Shown here: in pieces, positions 44,001 through 52,056 of the stretch
Position numbering within the stretch: the first letter of the stretch is position 1
Layout: every line of letters starts with the position of its first letter
Assembly (NCBI GenBank): GCA_947184155.2
Contig: CAMXCT020000260.1
Span: 62,001 to 126,000, forward strand
DNA: 64,000 nucleotides
Direction of reading: 5' to 3'
DNA from: Cladocopium goreaui
Taxonomy: Eukaryota > Sar > Dinophyceae > Suessiales > Symbiodiniaceae
Notes under the pieces: generated by a model
What the model was told of the DNA's origin: nothing
The model's database searches: none
Seen by the model: the letters and a program-made list of their open reading frames with translations, nothing else
Made by a program: the position numbers and the translations under genes

Positions 44001-45410
44001 CATGAACTGGGGGCTTTCAAGCTCTGAAACGGCTCTTTGATATTTGCTATCAAGAACCAGGGCAATAGCATATATATATATATATCTCACCAAGGGCTTC
44101 TAGCGGCTTCTAGAGTCAGTACCTCTATCCTATATAGGTGTGGGTCAAAACCTAGCAAATTGACCAGTTTTTGCTGGGATGAACATCCATTTCCTAGCGA
44201 TTTTAGGGTACCATACCTCCCCACATGGCCATGTGGCAGGTCTCTGGCTGCGCCATGCCGGAACCCGTCCCGGTGGGACCCAACGAACGGGAGCTGCTGT
44301 GGAAAAAACGCGAGGAGCGCAGCCTGGATCGATCCATGGATCCATGGGGGTTCTCTGGTTGGTTAATGGTTGGTTACTGGGTGATTTAACCATCTAAAAA
44401 AATGGATCCATTCAGAAATGATCAAATGGTAAATCATACATTATATACATTAATGGTTGTTAATGGTGTTTTTAAATGGTTGGCTCATGGAAAATCATCT
44501 ACACATGGATGTTAATGATGGCTGGTTGGTGGTTTGGAACATTGTTTATGTTCCATATATATGGGATAGTCCTTCCCATTGACAAACTCATATTTTTCAA
44601 GATGGTTAAAACCACCAACCAGATCATATATATAAATGGATGTTAATGGTGATTTAACCATCTAAAGTGGTGGATATCAATGGTATATCCTCTGGTGCTA
44701 ACAGTTTGCTATGGAATTTCACCATTCTCATTAGATAAATCATCTACAAATGGGCCACTGTCCATAGCTACCTACCTTAAATAACCAGAGGGTAACTAAC
44801 CAAAAATCTGGCTCAACCTTGGCTTTCTGTTCGATCACTTTGATCGCTTATAACATGTTTCAATCTGTAAATGAGAACTTTTCCGGACCACTTTAAGAAT
44901 CTTATTATTTTGGAGGTTTCTGAGATCTATCACAAAACAAGAATCCAGTATATAAACCCCACAAGATGAACATGATTGTTTTTGGTTTGGGAAATTTAGT
45001 GACTTTGGATTTAATCATTTTTATTGATCGAGAAATGGCTGGTTCGACACTGGTTCTGTGTCTGAAATTAGGTTCCCATGTTCAGTGAGTTTAGATGTTC
45101 CAAGAAGTCCAGCTAGTTCTTTGGATACCATTGGATGTCCATGACAGATTTTCCAGATTCTTTCATGCGTGTGGATAGAGTTTCCGTGCTCAAATCAACA
45201 GAGGGCGCGGAAATGATTTAAACATAATATATATATATATATGTATCAGGTGGAAGGAATTCGTTGAATGTAGATAAACATCTCAAACTTGGATCTGCCA
45301 TCATCTGCCATCTATTTCTTTGATCCTCCTAGGGCCAGGTCATTGAATGGCGTCCACGTCGCATCACGTCTCTCCGCTCCACCCTGCTCTCTCGGGGTGA
45401 ACGGACCTGA
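31993..45410 (+). CDS. Organellar ribosomal protein uL24, probably mitochondrial (multi-exon gene)
   Basis: Secure exons are 34562-34628, 36801-36833, 37467-37518, 40587-40673, 43159-43198 and 44240-44326. Likely ones are 37762-37821 and 45333-45410 (TGA). Tentative 5' exons 31993-32065, 32485-32549 and 32752-32769 chain in phase. The protein shows the bacterial-type uL24 pattern. A KOW motif is VGDRVRVLYGSEKGKLG. A second strand is VISRILHDKNQ-VIVNGVSLK. The block PIHITNVALIDPVTKQPTRV follows, then RRYTMNGKGIRISK-VSG. It would bind 23S-type rRNA as an early assembly protein of the large subunit (family knowledge). The DPVTKQPT...SGCAMPEP ending is more like mitochondrial than plastid uL24 (inference). 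Donors include GC and GA. The junctions from exon 34562 to 36801 and from 37762 to 40587 do not resolve cleanly. Confidence 0.85.
32485..32549 (+). CDS. Tentative 5' exon of uL24 gene
   Basis: The acceptor is tctag|gag. It reads VTPRLPFLRISKEMSMWPSP. A GA donor (ccc|gatcca) gives phase 0. Confidence 0.4.
32752..32769 (+). CDS. Tentative 5' exon of uL24 gene
   Basis: The acceptor is ctgcag|gat. It reads DVDRKL before a gtgaga donor. The frame stays open to about 32840 (VRIDLAKARLLESKKLAGEW), so the exon may be longer. Confidence 0.35.
32980..33093. repeat. Family D element
   Basis: The termini are ctggttggtggtttcaaac and taaccaccaaccag, with tttttcaagattg inside. Confidence 0.85.
33822..34067. 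repeat. Family A element split by a nested family C element
   Basis: The outer ends are taccatctggttatgactc and gtcataaccagagggta. The body is interrupted after ccaccatgct by the 122-bp element at 33871 and resumes with attaagttcggtaaacc. Confidence 0.9.
33871..33992. repeat. Family C element inserted in a family A element
   Basis: The termini are acttggtggctcatcccact and agtgggatgagccaccaagt. Its removal restores a normal family A interior. No clear target-site duplication is visible. Confidence 0.9.
34294..34409. repeat. Family A element
   Basis: The left end is gcctctggatatttaacg and the right end is gttaaataaccagagggta. A family D copy starts 9 bp downstream. Confidence 0.8.
34418..34517. 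repeat. Family D element
   Basis: The termini are ctggttggtggtttggaac and gaaaccaccaaccag, with tgtttcagaggggt inside. Confidence 0.9.
34562..34628 (+). CDS. uL24 exon with KOW motif
   Basis: The acceptor is aaccag|gag. It reads EMGVRVGDRVRVLYGSEKGK then LG. Gly-Asp at the start of the KOW loop and Gly-Ser-Glu-Lys-Gly match the family. The 3' border is uncertain: the frame needs one extra residue (Lys or Arg expected) before the next exon. Confidence 0.85.
34686..34900. repeat. ATAATGATATAT / ATCATATATA repeats
   Basis: Degenerate AT-rich repeats in uL24 intron 1. A similar stretch lies at 35455-35660. Confidence 0.8.
35455..35660. repeat. AATCATATA / AATGAAATAT repeats
   Basis: AT-rich tandem repeat in the same intron as the 34686 block. 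Confidence 0.8.
36074..36162. repeat. Family E element
   Basis: The arms are gctaagttggttaataactc and ggggattataaacc, with tatggtttatggtacttat inside. The flanking tgcccccta resembles those at 13391 and 53914. Confidence 0.7.
36801..36833 (+). CDS. uL24 exon (33 bp)
   Basis: The acceptor is tttttag|gtg. It reads VISRILHDKNQ, followed by a GC donor (cag|gcgtgg). It aligns with the strand between the KOW loop and the VxVxGVNL segment of uL24. Confidence 0.85.
36880..37075. repeat. TACATTACTA-type satellite
   Basis: Irregular tandem tacattactatacat repeats. Confidence 0.85.
37467..37518 (+). CDS. uL24 exon, VIVNGVSLK segment
   Basis: The acceptor is cacag|gtc. It reads VIVNGVSLKRSAKAQGE and ends phase 1 at gaag|gtctcg. 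It is equivalent to the VIVEGINLVKKH segment of bacterial uL24 (family knowledge). Confidence 0.9.
37762..37821 (+). CDS. Probable uL24 exon
   Basis: The acceptor is tgag|gtt. In phase 1 it reads FWHPEPGPGKPSLVTVEPL, plausible for the loop before the PIHxSNV block. A GC donor (cttg|gcaaac) follows. The phase does not fit the next exon. Confidence 0.55.
37826..37996. repeat. Half family D arm and GGTTAATCTAT repeats
   Basis: ctggttggtggtca is followed by about ten ggttaatctat units. The same unit recurs at 17281 and 39003. Confidence 0.8.
38037..38150. repeat. Family D element
   Basis: The termini are ctggttggtggtgactggaa and gaaaccaccaaccag, with tgtcagaggggt inside. Confidence 0.9.
38485..38588. 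repeat. Family H inverted-repeat element
   Basis: The arms are ggaggtttccattagtgggg and ctccatttcaggaaacctc. Inner arms are ttacaatggaaaatcc and tacccccagttctc-like. Confidence 0.65.
38970..39267. repeat. Cluster of family D arms, last copy complete (39162-39267)
   Basis: Left arms ctggttggtggt recur at 38970, 39075 and 39162, separated by ggttaataat repeats. Only one right arm (gaaaccaccaaccag) is present. It looks like repeated insertion or tandem duplication of the left half. Confidence 0.8.
39555..39663. repeat. CTC/CGT trinucleotide-rich tract
   Basis: A pyrimidine-rich run of ctcctcctc followed by cgtcctcgtcgtc. Confidence 0.9.
39683..39906. repeat. 40-bp tandem repeat, about 5.5 copies
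   Basis: The unit begins gttccctgccggacctcaac and contains cacgaccatccacgccca. It is open in all three + frames because 40 is not a multiple of 3. It lies in a uL24 intron. Confidence 0.95.
39926..40492. repeat. 12-bp minisatellite GCCAGAAGATAT / GCCAGATAGAAT
   Basis: About 45 units of two alternating 12-mers. It is open on both strands: MPED/MPDR repeats on + and YLAYLLA-type repeats on -. It ends about 95 bp before a uL24 exon and lies within the intron. Confidence 0.95.
40587..40673 (+). CDS. uL24 exon, PIHITNVALIDP block
   Basis: The acceptor is ggcag|ggc. It reads PIHITNVALIDPVTKQPTRV, the most diagnostic uL24 block, then K and a split Arg codon. A GA donor (aagag|gagggg) joins in phase to the exon at 43159. 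Confidence 0.9.
40691..40823. repeat. Family I inverted-repeat element
   Basis: The outer arms are cttactgccgcacgcaggg and ccctgcgtaaaacgcaccag. It starts 17 bp after the GA donor of the uL24 exon. Confidence 0.75.
41524..41990. repeat. Long A/T-rich hairpin
   Basis: The inner arms, about 95 bp, run from gactagtccatttgcatt through gctttctcgatttg to the near-complement caaatcgaaaaagc and aatgcaaatggacaagtcc. The outer A-rich and T-rich flanks (41524-41665, 41866-41990) also pair. It lies in a uL24 intron. Confidence 0.85.
42166..42288. repeat. Family A element
   Basis: The left end is taccctctggttatgactaa and the right end is taaataaccagatggta. Confidence 0.85.
42681..42802. repeat. Family A element
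   Basis: The left end is taccctctagttatgactaa and the right end is gagtcataaccagatggta. Confidence 0.85.
43005..43110. repeat. Family A element
   Basis: The left end is taccctctggtaatgactaa and the right end is tagtttaccagagggta, 48 bp before a uL24 exon. Confidence 0.9.
43159..43198 (+). CDS. uL24 exon (40 bp)
   Basis: The acceptor is cgcag|gag. It reads RYTMNGKGIRISK after the split Arg, equivalent to the FRFEDGKKVRxxKxSG segment of the family. The donor is aag|gtgaaa. Confidence 0.9.
43300..43870. repeat. CATACATG / CACACATG / ACATACCTAC tetranucleotide satellites
   Basis: Successive blocks of catgcatacatg, cacatgcacagatg and ctacatacctacatac. ORFs here are repeat artefacts on both strands. 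Confidence 0.95.
44240..44326 (+). CDS. uL24 exon, SGCAMPEP segment
   Basis: The acceptor is ggcag|gtc. It reads VSGCAMPEPVPVGPNERELL then WKKREERSL. KVSG followed by PEP is typical after the RISK strand in mitochondrial uL24. The end is probably a GA donor (ctg|gatcga). Confidence 0.85.
44522..44622. repeat. Family D element
   Basis: The termini are ctggttggtggtttggaac and aaaaccaccaaccag, with tttttcaagatgg inside. Confidence 0.9.
44696..44794. repeat. Family A element
   Basis: The left end is tatcctctggtgctaacag and the right end is aaataaccagagggta. Confidence 0.75.
45333..45410 (+). CDS. Probable last exon of uL24
   Basis: The acceptor is cctag|ggc. Phase 0 reads GQVIEWRPRRITSLRSTLLS then RGERT and TGA at 45408-45410. 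It is basic. The next gene's ATG is 221 bp away. Confidence 0.5.
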   Translation, partial: GQVIEWRPRRITSLRSTLLSRGERT

Positions 45411-45630
45411 GCTTCGGCTTTGCCGTCCACGGAGTCCACGGACTCCCAGTTCCCTTTTAGCCAAATGCAATTTTTGGATATACCGAATTCTTGGATACCC
45501 AAAGCCCCAAAATACCCCAACATCTCCGATTGTTGAAGTTATATATATCCTGCTCTGTCCCCATGATATATCAACATTTACAAGCAACAAGTTCCCTCAC
45601 AAATTGAAGTCGACCGGTTGCTTCAGGAGA

Positions 45631-45688
45631 ATGTCCTCCGACAAGGCAAAGAGAGACGTGGACCTCCAAAGGCCCGGAATGTCGGAAG
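45631..45688 (+). CDS. RING gene, first exon
   Basis: ATG follows cttcag|gaga, a likely spliced-leader acceptor only 5 nt upstream. It reads MSSDKAKRDVDLQRPGMSE and ends phase 1 at gaag|gttgg. Confidence 0.65.
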
Positions 45689-48600
45689 GTTGGTTGGTTT
45701 GAAGATGGGACATGGGCCTCCAATGACCAAAGCGAAAAAGGGATAGATATGCTACGGATGGGATGGATGGGATGGATGGGATGTTGGGGTTTCGTATTTC
45801 GGAAGGTATGTCCATGTCTATGATAGACTGTCCATAGACTCCACTACTAGGTGAAAGCTATTTCAAGAGCAGCAATATGTGGAACAACGGCTGGTTGGCT
45901 GGAAGTAAATATATAGATCCCTTCTGTACTGCTGGCAACGGACGCGCGGATTGCTGCAGGATCAGCTACAGCATCCGAAAGTCACAATAAGTCACATAGC
46001 TATGGTATGGTTGCGAAATCCTGCACCAGTTGATAGATTCTGATGGTTTATCCCATTATTTATCCCATTATTTCTAGGGTTCCAGCCATCCCAGGTGGTG
46101 CAGGATTTCGCTTAACCATCCACAGTAGCTATGGTATGGACCATGTGAAAAATATTGAAAAATTGGATGATTTTTGCCATCCCATGAGATCACAGGAGGA
46201 CATCTTCGGCAACAAGGAGGGTTTGGGACTGGGGATGGGAATCTTTCAGGATTTCTTTTGGGGATTTTCATGGGGGATTTCAGAGAGAAATAATGAGATT
46301 AACATATATGAATATATATAGATATACATAGATAATATATAGATATTAGATATATGGGGACTTTGAAGAACCTCATCATTCAAGGATTTTTTCGGGGGAC
46401 TTTCATTTGTACTTCATTTCACACCCATTCTTTGATAGGATTCCCATGGCCCGATGGATGACAATGGCACCCGGTTAGTTAACCCACGTAACTTGACCGA
46501 CTTGCACACATGCGATGATCACTACGACAATGAGATTTATATGAGATGATCATGTACACTACGGCGAGTTAAAGTGGGTTATAACCCCAGTGATTTCAGG
46601 GGATTAACCCTACAAAAATCCCATTTATAACTGGGGTGAACTAACCCACTTACGAGCCGTGGGATGAGCCACCAAGCAGGAACAACCTGTTTTTGTTTGG
46701 GTGTAAAGACTCAGTCGCCTTAAACCATTCCATTGCTCTTCAGACTTCATCACGAGTTCGCCTGATGGTTGACGTCCCCAAAATTCCCTGGTTTCAATCT
46801 TCTGTTTTTTTCCTGAAACAGCCAAAAATTATGGCTATCTTCTGTGCGATACACACGCAATCGTTTTACAGAATCATACAGAATCATATCATATCTTTTG
46901 TCACATTTATAGTCATATGAGTGACACACACATATATATATATATATACTGTATATATTTATATATATACTGTATATATTTATATATATATATTAATCAT
47001 TTCTATCCCATGATTTTCCCATGATATATCCCATTGTACGGCTTTTCCAGGTGAACATCCAAACAGCAATGGATCTTCCACTTGCGCCAGGAACATTTCA
47101 AAACCTTGGTCCGCTTGGTGCGCGAGCGCCGAGCTGTTCAGACGGCGCGCTCCCAGGAGGCAGTTGTGACCTGTGATGCCAACGGTTTCAGCGAACCAAA
47201 CTGAGATTTGACCAACTACAGGCGGCCCAAGGACCGAGAAACCGAGAAACAGCTTGTTGTCATTTGTCATCATTTATCAATATTATCAACATGGGGTTTT
47301 ATGGAGGTCCAGCAAGAACATAACAAACCATTGGCTGAAATGAGACAAATGTCAAACATTGAGGCTTCAAAGGGTGACATCTCGGGATAATCCAACCATT
47401 TTAAGGTCATACTGTATAATTAATGGGAATATCATTGTGATATAATTCGAATATGATTAGGTGATTTTACTGATTTGACATTTGTCAAATTGGGTATTTT
47501 TCGCTAGATGTTTTCGGCATATTTACCAACCAAAGATATGATGGGAATATTTCAGGAATGCTGGCGCTGTGGGATGGCTATGATGATTAGGTGCAGTGGA
47601 TTAACGAACGGGATGCCGAGATACCTTTTTTTTCAGACAAGCCTATGTGGGGATGGGTCGTTTGTTACCGAAATTACCATATGACTTGGGGAATAAACAC
47701 CCATAAGCCATCTATTGGATGGGTACCATCCGGGTACCAGGGTTTTGACGAAGAAACATGTCGGTTTCAACGGTTTCAACAAGATATATATATATATATA
47801 TATACACCCTCTGGGAAACTAACTTATCTATGGAAAATCACCATTTTTCATGGGAAAACTCACTATTTCAATGGCCATGTTCAATAGCTTTTTGTATGTT
47901 TACCAGGCCGGGTATATAGAATTCATACATGGCACCGGGCACCTGTAAATCCCCCATGGGATTTTGATACATTTCTTAGGTGGTTAGCATCGCTTGGCCA
48001 CCCTTCATCTCGCCGATTGCAGGTGGATGACCAGCTGTAACCCACATCCGCTCAGCAGAAAAGCGGTCGATGTCCCACCGGTGAGCGGAGACGGAGATAC
48101 ACCGGTCATCTCCAACACTGGGGGTCCATCCAGCAAGTGAGGAGAAATCAATAGAAATCACTAAGGTCAAGTGTAACGAAGATATCAAAATATATCAAAT
48201 GTCCAAGACTAATACTTGGTCCATGAATTTATATAATTTATCAATGCACTTCCTACCTTCAGAAACGCTTGGAACCTGGCAGCGTGATGAATTCTCCATA
48301 GGATCCAGATGAATGTCCGGGCCTTTAAAACCGCCCATCACTCTTGTTGCACTTCCTCAGCTGTTTCCGAGACACGCCCATGAACATCATGCGGTCACAG
48401 AACAGTACTGAACATGAAAGAGCACTAGACTTGCAATGATGAAGGGAGCGGGTAAGATGAATTAAGATGCAACAGCTTGAAGATCTACGATGATCTACAT
48501 TACATGTAAATTACATGTAGTCATTTTGGAATTATATAGATATGCTCAGCTGGGCATATCAAAAAAAACATGGGGAACTCTGGTTTTTTTGGTTCCGTTC

Positions 48601-49529
48601 AGGTCATCATCTGTCCACTGTTGCGGATGGTAGAACCACGACACGTCCATGGCATCATTCAGGACCAGGGTGAGACTACTGGTGGCCTTGTTGCCCAGTG
48701 GGTTATCCCGTAATCCCCAAAAAAGGATAAAAAGGGATTGAACATTCATATGATTCAAAGGATTGTGGAACAATATTGAACATGAATCAATGATAATCAA
48801 TGAATATCAATGAATCCATCACTATTTAATAGCAATATGTGTCCATATATTTTCTTGGGCTATAGTAATACTAGCACAGCTGAAACCTGGAGGACACACT
48901 CCGAAAACTGCGCTTCGCCGGCTTCGCCTTGCCTTCGGATCTCTTGCCCGATCTGCCGGGAAGTCCCGGGAACCCAGAGGAAACTGCCGGGCACAGCCAG
49001 GGTCGGATCTTCGATGTAACCCCGGCCCGTTGTTCGGCCCGTTCACCGAGGATGACCTGAAACTGAGTGATTGCTCGGAGGCGGATGGAGCACATGGTTT
49101 TTTAACATCTGAAGATGAAGAATGGGCCGCACGAGAAAAACTCAGATTTTGAGATCAGCAAAATCATGTAAAAATTGCCCGTCGTTCTTTGTACTGTCGC
49201 TGCATGTCGCTGCAATTTGTTGCAGTTTCAAGTTGAGGGGTCAAGAAGTCCCCCTCGCCTATAAAAAATGGGATGAAGTTATAGGATACTTCGCTGAAAA
49301 ATTGAGAAAAACTGTTAGGTTTGGGGTTGCCTGTAGATTTTCCCTGAAACCATTTCCAAGTTTACCATTGGTTTCACTCTCACAAGCAGCCAGACATCGC
49401 TGCCAGGTCGCCAGCTGCCATCATCGCTTCTGCACCACGTGTATCGAAGAATGGGCCACGCGTTGTTCCGCTTGCCCCCTCTGCAAGCAGGCCACAGAGC
49501 GGTGCTTCATCCGGGCGCGTTACGGATAG
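45631..49529 (+). CDS. Small RING-type zinc-finger protein (multi-exon gene)
   Basis: Proposed exons: 45631-45688, 45960-45976, 46196-46216, 46439-46459, 47091-47162, 47591-47617, 48023-48036, 48302-48320, 48893-49015, 49051-49080 and 49407-49529. They total 525 bp, in frame from ATG to TAG (174 residues). The N-terminus is MSSDKAKRDVDLQRPGMSE. The middle has a basic helix (EHFKTLVRLVRERRAVQTAR) and a Pro-rich segment (LPSDLLPDLPGSPGN). The C-terminus carries VASCHHRFCTTCIEEW and CSACPLCKQ, the C-H-C-C and C-P-x-C half of a C3HC4 RING finger. Such proteins usually act as E3 ubiquitin ligases (family knowledge). The first Cys-x2-Cys pair was not located, so an exon may be missing before 49407 or the 49051 exon may be wrong. 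Several exons are 14-27 bp. Confidence 0.65.
45960..45976 (+). CDS. RING gene, 17-bp microexon
   Basis: The acceptor is gctgcag|gat and a GA donor follows tcc. In phase it adds GSATAS. Confidence 0.4.
46196..46216 (+). CDS. RING gene, 21-bp microexon
   Basis: The acceptor is cacag|gag. It reads EDIFGNK before a GA donor (aag|gagggt). Confidence 0.45.
46439..46459 (+). CDS. RING gene, 21-bp microexon
   Basis: The acceptor is gatag|gat. It reads DSHGPMD before a GA donor. A GT donor at 46474 would lengthen it by DNGT. Confidence 0.4.
46561..46677. repeat. Family C element, diverged
   Basis: aaagtgggttataacccc and ataactggggtgaactaacc form inner arms. The right end is gggatgagccaccaag. The left terminus is decayed. 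Confidence 0.65.
47091..47162 (+). CDS. RING gene, exon with basic helix
   Basis: The acceptor is cgccag|gaa. It reads EHFKTLVRLVRERRAVQTAR then SQEA with strong GC3, ending at a gttgtg donor. The frame is also open upstream to 47051. Confidence 0.65.
47591..47617 (+). CDS. RING gene, 27-bp exon
   Basis: The acceptor is gattag|gtg. It reads VQWINERDA before a GA donor (gcc|gagata). Confidence 0.45.
47803..47914. repeat. Family A element, CCAGGCCGGGTA terminus
   Basis: The left end is caccctctgggaaactaac. The right end is gtttaccaggccgggta, a variant terminus shared with 58366 and 59039. Confidence 0.8.
48023..48036 (+). CDS. RING gene, 14-bp microexon
   Basis: The acceptor is ttgcag|gtg and a gtaacc donor follows. 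In phase 2 it adds VDDQ and a split Leu. Confidence 0.35.
48302..48320 (+). CDS. RING gene, 19-bp microexon
   Basis: The acceptor is catag|gat. It completes Leu, reads IQMNVR and ends at a GC donor (cgg|gccttt). Confidence 0.4.
48893..49015 (+). CDS. RING gene, Pro/Leu-rich exon
   Basis: The acceptor is ctggag|gac. It reads DTLRKLRFAGFALPSDLLPD then LPGSPGNPEETAGHSQG, with the highest GC3 in the window. The donor is gat|gtaacc. Confidence 0.7.
49051..49080 (+). CDS. RING gene, tentative exon
   Basis: The acceptor is ccgag|gat. It reads DDLKLSDCSE before a GC donor. The phase fits both neighbours. Confidence 0.35.
49407..49529 (+). CDS. RING finger exon and stop
   Basis: The acceptor is tgccag|gtc. 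It reads VASCHHRFCTTCIEEWATRC then SACPLCKQATERCFIR and a TAG at 49527-49529. Cys-x-His-x2-Cys-x2-Cys and Cys-Pro-Leu-Cys match metal ligands 3 to 8 of a RING. Confidence 0.9.
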   Translation, partial: VASCHHRFCTTCIEEWATRCSACPLCKQATERCFIRARYG

Positions 49530-50179
49530 TTACGGATAGTTCGGATAGTTCCCCCCAAGCCAAAGAAATTTGATTGAATGACTTGATGACTTGATATGAC
49601 TGCCAACAGGAAGAGTTGGAGTTTGTTGTTTTTTTGCTGTTTGTGGCAGCAGCTGCGTGTTTTTTTTTGTGTTTGATGCCGAAGATCTAGGTCTCAAGTC
49701 TGTGAAATGAATGGAGCCTTAGGATTAAGACTCTGATGAAGACCATAGTTTAGCCTACTTTAGATATCAAGTTGTGTTGGATTCAACATATCCACCATTC
49801 TTAACTGGGCTACTCCAGTATCGTGGTGCTTCTCGATATCTTGGCAAAATGAATCCAGTTGCCATCTGGGAATCAAACATGGCAACCATGATGTATACAT
49901 GGTTGATTTCCAGCAAGCCATGTTTGATTACTGGAGGCTACATCCCCCCCCAAAAAAAACATTACTATTCCATTCATATCCCCAATATATCCCCTTGGAA
50001 CCGCGAATCACCACCATTTTTGTTAGTTACTGTAATTTCAACATAAAATATCATAAAATCACCATCTATTAAATCGTCATAATTTGTTCCCTTTTAAATC
50101 CCATTTTAATCCCATTAAAACAACAATTTGTGTCAGTTAAATCACCATAAAATGACAATTTTTCTTAGTTCAATGCCCA

Positions 50180-50267
50180 ATGGCGATAGTCGTGAAGCCA
50201 TGCCCATCTCCCGTTCTGCCTATCGAGGAGATGAATGCCTTAGTCACAGCGCAGAGCACAAGGAAAG
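50180..50267 (+). CDS. Unrecognised gene 6, exon 1
   Basis: It reads MAIVVKPCPSPVLPIEEMNA then LVTAQSTRK and ends phase 1 at gaaag|gtgcgg. The likely trans-splice acceptor is tcttag at 50168. Confidence 0.5.
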
Positions 50268-51392
50268 GTGCGGCTGCCTGGCGATGAGCTATAGGGTGAT
50301 GGTCACATGTCTTACCCTCTGGTAAACATACAAAAAACTATAGAAAATCACCATTTTTAATGGGAAAATCCAATGTCTATGGTCATTTTCAATAGCTATG
50401 TTAAATTACCAGAGGGTAACATGACACTTTTGACCCGTGGTTTATTGGGCTATGACCCCGTCAATTTGATGTCATTTGATTCATCTCTGACGATTCCTGT
50501 GCCCCATGAGAGATGGAACATTACACTTTTGTTGTGCATGTACCAAAATGTACCATATATATATACATATATATATACATATATGTGTATATATATACAT
50601 ATATATATGTATATCCAAGTATAAGCTTGCGTACCTAAGTACAATCGATCATACTGTACTTTGGTACGCAACGTTGGATACATCACGATATATCCGAAAA
50701 TGATGAGTATCAATAATGTTGTTCAATTATAGAATATTTTACACTTATACCCGACATCTAATGTACAGTAAATTACATCCTTAGATTCCTCAGAGTCCTT
50801 CACAATTGCAGGGGCCAAGCGCAAAGTCGAACATCGCCAGCTGGACGGGACGACGGGGCAGCTGACAGATCTTACAGAAATCAGTGGCCCCACGGAATGC
50901 AACCAGTGGGACCAAGTGATTTTTTTTTTGGTGCCAACAATTATGTTGAAATTCAATATTATATGTGTTCATTTCTGTTGAACGGCTTCAAAAAGAAAAA
51001 GAAAGTCTGAAACGTATATCACATAATTTGTAAAAGACTCATCTTTCAATAGATTGCCCTCTAGAAATTGAACATAGCTACCGAAAATGGCTCGTTTAGA
51101 TTGAGAATTCACCTAAACAATAGTCATCGTTCATAACTCATGTTAAACAGTGTCGTGAATGTCGTGAATGTCCAGAACTCGTAATAAATTGACATAGTGA
51201 TTGTTCACCTGTTAAGGTACCCTCTGGTAATTTAACATAGCTATTGAAAATGATCATTTATAGTTGATTTACCTATTATAAATGGTGATTTTCCATACCT
51301 ATGTTAAATTACCAGAGGGTATGTTAAAATCTGTTGAACTGGATGTCGCCCACCTTGCAACTGAACGCAGGAAGTCGCTGATTCGGCAGTGA
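50180..51392 (+). CDS. Unrecognised 88-residue protein (three exons)
   Basis: Exons 50180-50267, 50812-50915 and 51318-51392 total 267 bp and run in one frame from ATG to TGA. The product starts MAIVVKPCPSPVLPIEEMNA, has a basic stretch (STRKGAKRKVEHRQLDG) split by intron 1, then a polar segment (GQLTDLTEISGPTECNQWDQ) and ends VAHLATERRKSLIRQ. There is no signal peptide, membrane segment or known motif. The donors are both GT. The second acceptor lies inside the terminal CCAGAGGGTA of the family A element at 51218-51321. An earlier ATG at 50173 is in another frame, so the ATG may not be the true start and the island could be an internal exon of a longer gene. Confidence 0.55.
50313..50418. 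repeat. Family A element
   Basis: The left end is taccctctggtaaacatac and the right end is aaattaccagagggta, 45 bp after exon 1 of the small gene. Confidence 0.9.
50812..50915 (+). CDS. Unrecognised gene 6, exon 2
   Basis: The acceptor is ttgcag|ggg. It reads AKRKVEHRQLDGTTGQLTDL then TEISGPTECNQWDQ and ends at gtgatt. GC3 is about 70 percent by eye. Confidence 0.65.
51054..51150. repeat. Family A element, decayed
   Basis: The left end is tgccctctagaaattgaac. The right half is barely recognisable. Confidence 0.4.
51218..51321. repeat. Family A element supplying a 3' splice site
   Basis: The left end is taccctctggtaatttaac and the right end is aaattaccagagggta. The AG at 51316-51317 is the acceptor of the exon starting at 51318. 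Confidence 0.85.
51318..51392 (+). CDS. Unrecognised gene 6, last exon
   Basis: From ccagag|ggt it reads GMLKSVELDVAHLATERRKS then LIRQ and TGA. The first four bases belong to the family A terminus. Confidence 0.6.
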   Translation, partial: GMLKSVELDVAHLATERRKSLIRQ

Positions 51393-52056
51393 TGGCAGTG
51401 GCAGGGGTCTCTCAGAGCATGGGATGGTTTGAACATGTTTGAACTGCTGTGTCTCCCGTTGGATGCAGGATATCCTCAGAAATTCGACAGTTTCTTATAG
51501 TTTTCTTATAGAACATTACCCATTCAGAGATGATTTTTACCTATAAACATGGTGATTTTCCAGAGCTATCTAAATTTGCAGAGGGTGTTTTTGAGTTTCA
51601 ACATCTTTTAAATACTAAGTGCGTCATCCCAGCTCTCTCAGCTGGAAATATGATGTATGTTTTATCAATATTGGCAAGGACTATTCTAAGTTATCTAAGA
51701 TTTTATGATTTTGGCATCTGTTGCCCAACACCAACAAAGGTACCTTTTATCAACGGACATATATCACTATTTTGAGAACCTCTATTAATGTTTGCAGTCG
51801 AATATAATTTGCAAATCATTCTCGCGTTCTGGTTCCTTGAACTGTTAGGTCACTCTTTTTTGCTTTAAGACATATTTTACGTACTGTACTTGCTCAACAT
51901 TGCCAGTCTGGGTGATTTATTCTGTCGACATATGTCTCTGAAACATAAGAAGGACTTCAAGTCCTTTTAGAATCTCATTGTTTATTGGGGCGTGTAAGCC
52001 GTGCTTGAATATGGCTGGTATGGGCTGGCAAGTTTGGCCATTGCAAAAGCTTTCAG

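Noticed and set aside
47976-48188. - strand ORF with VGDDRCISVSAHRWDIDRFS
   Set aside because: It has no AG acceptor at its 5' side and overlaps a + strand microexon chain that fits in phase. It remains the best - strand candidate.
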